Assembly: GCA_963513935.1 (NCBI GenBank)
Contig: OY740766.1
Location: 9,849,464-9,913,463 of the forward strand
Length of the DNA stretch: 64,000 nucleotides
From: Aphrophora alni
Lineage: Eukaryota > Arthropoda > Insecta > Hemiptera > Aphrophoridae
Direction: 5' to 3'
The position numbers were made by a program, and so were the translations under genes. This document shows positions 62,458 through 64,000 of the stretch, in pieces (position 1 is the stretch's first letter; each line of letters opens with the position of its first letter). Under the pieces are notes generated by a model that was given only the letters and a program-made list of their open reading frames with translations, did not search any database and was not told the DNA's origin.

Positions 62458-63449
62458 GCCAGTGAGTTTTTAGACAGTGTATTACGAACAACCAAAAAAA
62501 TTGTAGTGAAATAGGAGTATTTGTGACCGAAACCAAATCATTTACAAACAAAATGAAAATGGTTATGATTTATTGTTCTGAATATCTCCATCGCAAACTG
62601 TAATTTCTGTTTAGCTTGGCACATTCATTTCTTAAGTTGATTACCTTCACAATTCACAAAAGTTGATCGAAAACAATTCTGCCTTTTTTTCTTCTTCTTT
62701 TAGATATTCAATTTATAATCGCTTTCAATGTTAAATTTCAGTTTATCTATAACTCCGGAACCAGCATTTTTCAAAAATACAAAAACTAACATATTAATGA
62801 GGCGAGATATAAATTAAATAAAGTTGAGGCAAAAAATTGTTTTTTGAAGATTACATTTTTGAGTTTTAGACTTATAGCAGACATCTATTATATTGTAGTA
62901 AGGAATGAAATAAAAATCTCCTTGAAATTTTAAGAAAGTATCTGCATTTATCAATTTCATTACAATATGGTGGTGCATTGAAATATAGACAGAGACACAT
63001 TAAAAAATTACGTCAAGTTTTTTAAAGACATCAAAGAGGGTATTTGCTTCACTAATTTCATATTAGTTTTCCAATAAACTGTATCCATTTTATGCACGTG
63101 TAGACGTGTTTATTGATAACCTACATTTAGCAAATCAGCTGACTGTAGTCAGCTGAGCGTGGTTAACAAATCACGTTATTGTGCACGAGTTGATAATAGT
63201 GTACAGTATCGACGGTCAAGCATTATCACTTCTATTACAGGATCGAGATTAGTGAACGGGTATAAACATGTGGGATGAGGAATGTATGAAATAATTTGAT
63301 GTAATACTATGCGAAGGTGTAGCTTTGTGGGATATGTGGATCTGCTTTATTATGCGTTGCCGGGTCTTTAGATCGCGTGCTAATATTAATATAAGTACAC
63401 TGGGCGAATCTCTATCCAGACTAGCCATTTTCGACTAGAGAGAGAGAGG
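62458..63449. repeat. No gene; partner of the dispersed repeat near 4.1 kb
   Basis: The interval at about 62735-62795 matches 4130-4200 (TTTATCTATAACTC...ACAAAAACTAACAT). Otherwise AT-rich and empty. It ends with GACTAGAGAGAGAGAGGATT at the junction with the duplicated segment. Confidence 0.4.
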
Positions 63450-64000
63450 ATTAAAACTTTAGACACGTGACTCAATTTTAGTTTGAAACATCTATAAATT
63501 ATTCATTACCAAAAAAGTTATATTCTCAGAAAAGAATAAATCAAAATTAAGTTTTTCCCAATCCTATTGTACAAGATTTATGACTGTTTCAAAGTAAATC
63601 GATCAAAAGTTTTTCTCCTAAATTGTTTACCATGTTCACAAGTCAATATTATTCTTAGTTATACTTAAACCGTTCTCAAAAATAAATAAATCTAATATAA
63701 GATTTTGTTGAACGGTTTAGTTTTTTAACGGCGTAAAAACTTTTGTGTCATTATTCCTTTATTAAAAAGAGTATAGACATTTCTAGTCTTCGAATACTTT
63801 AATACCGTTGGGTTGGGTAATAGAAGTTAATTGTCTGGGAGAAGAGAGAGTGGCCGTGAGCGGATGTAATCAGGAGATATAATGTATATGGAGGAAGTGA
63901 GTGATAGGGAAATGCATGGAGAAAAAGGAAAGGGAGAGAAGAAAGTTGATTGAGAGTGATAAGATATAGGGAACCACACACAGAGAGAAGGGAAGTAACA
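63450..64000. repeat. Duplicated segment, copy 2 (runs off the window)
   Basis: Nearly identical, in the same orientation, to 4736-5286. The shared left edge starts at ATTAAAACTTTAGAC just after a GAGAGAGAGG stretch. Differences seen include AAATTTTCCTCC versus AGTTTTTCTCC and CACACACACA versus CACACACAG near the end. It reaches the last base, so the purine-rich tract that follows copy 1 may follow here too. Confidence 0.9.

Overview
This is AT-rich, gene-poor eukaryotic DNA, most likely intergenic or deep-intronic sequence from an arthropod and probably an insect. The placement rests on the repeat types: a Penelope-like GIY-YIG endonuclease, hammerhead ribozymes of the Penelope type, a 5'-truncated jockey-like LINE, a tRNA-derived SINE pair, pogo-like and PIF/Harbinger-like DNA transposons, very long GA/CT microsatellites and minisatellites. 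I see no complete host gene, no CRISPR array, no rRNA and no convincing functional tRNA. A 200-N assembly gap sits at 46301-46500.

Layout. 1-4.7 kb: nothing identifiable. 4.74-6.35 kb: a duplicated segment (second copy at 63.45-64.0 kb), a GA microsatellite and a 426-bp purine-rich tandem duplication. 7.4-7.7 kb: a 130-bp tandem duplication. 10.8 kb: a hammerhead-like motif. 11.1-11.9 kb: a long-TIR DNA element with a TA target duplication. 16.46-17.48 kb: a Penelope-like fold-back element with a GIY-YIG reading frame between roughly 305-bp inverted arms, each carrying a hammerhead ribozyme. 18.70-19.42 kb: a pogo/Tigger-like element with a broken transposase start. 21.1 kb: a 165-bp GA tract. 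22.16-22.30 kb: a 32-bp minisatellite. 23.5-24.46 kb: a LINE insertion with a 13-bp target duplication. 27.1 kb: a small inverted-repeat element with a hammerhead. 30.9-32.0 kb: a decayed minus-strand LINE split by a 22-bp minisatellite. 32.5-33.0 kb: two tRNA-derived SINE copies. 33.4-33.7 kb: a 117-bp tandem duplication. 35.7-39.4 kb: the best candidates for unrecognised exons. 42.1, 46.0, 49.6 and 51.8 kb: more hammerhead motifs, two of them beside inverted repeats. 46.9-47.2 kb: a CT tract of about 305 bp. 56.1-56.8 kb: another inverted-repeat element. 61.68-62.46 kb: a PIF/Harbinger-like element with a MADF-domain fragment.

The most striking signal is the density of hammerhead ribozyme motifs: eight good or near-good examples and at least three decayed ones in 64 kb. 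They fall into a canonical-core class (CTGANGA) and a class sharing the core variant CCGATGA. Several are flanked by inverted repeats, which suggests small non-autonomous relatives of Penelope-like elements. No operon-like or pathway relationship exists between features; the window is a layered mobile-element graveyard with a few candidate host exons.
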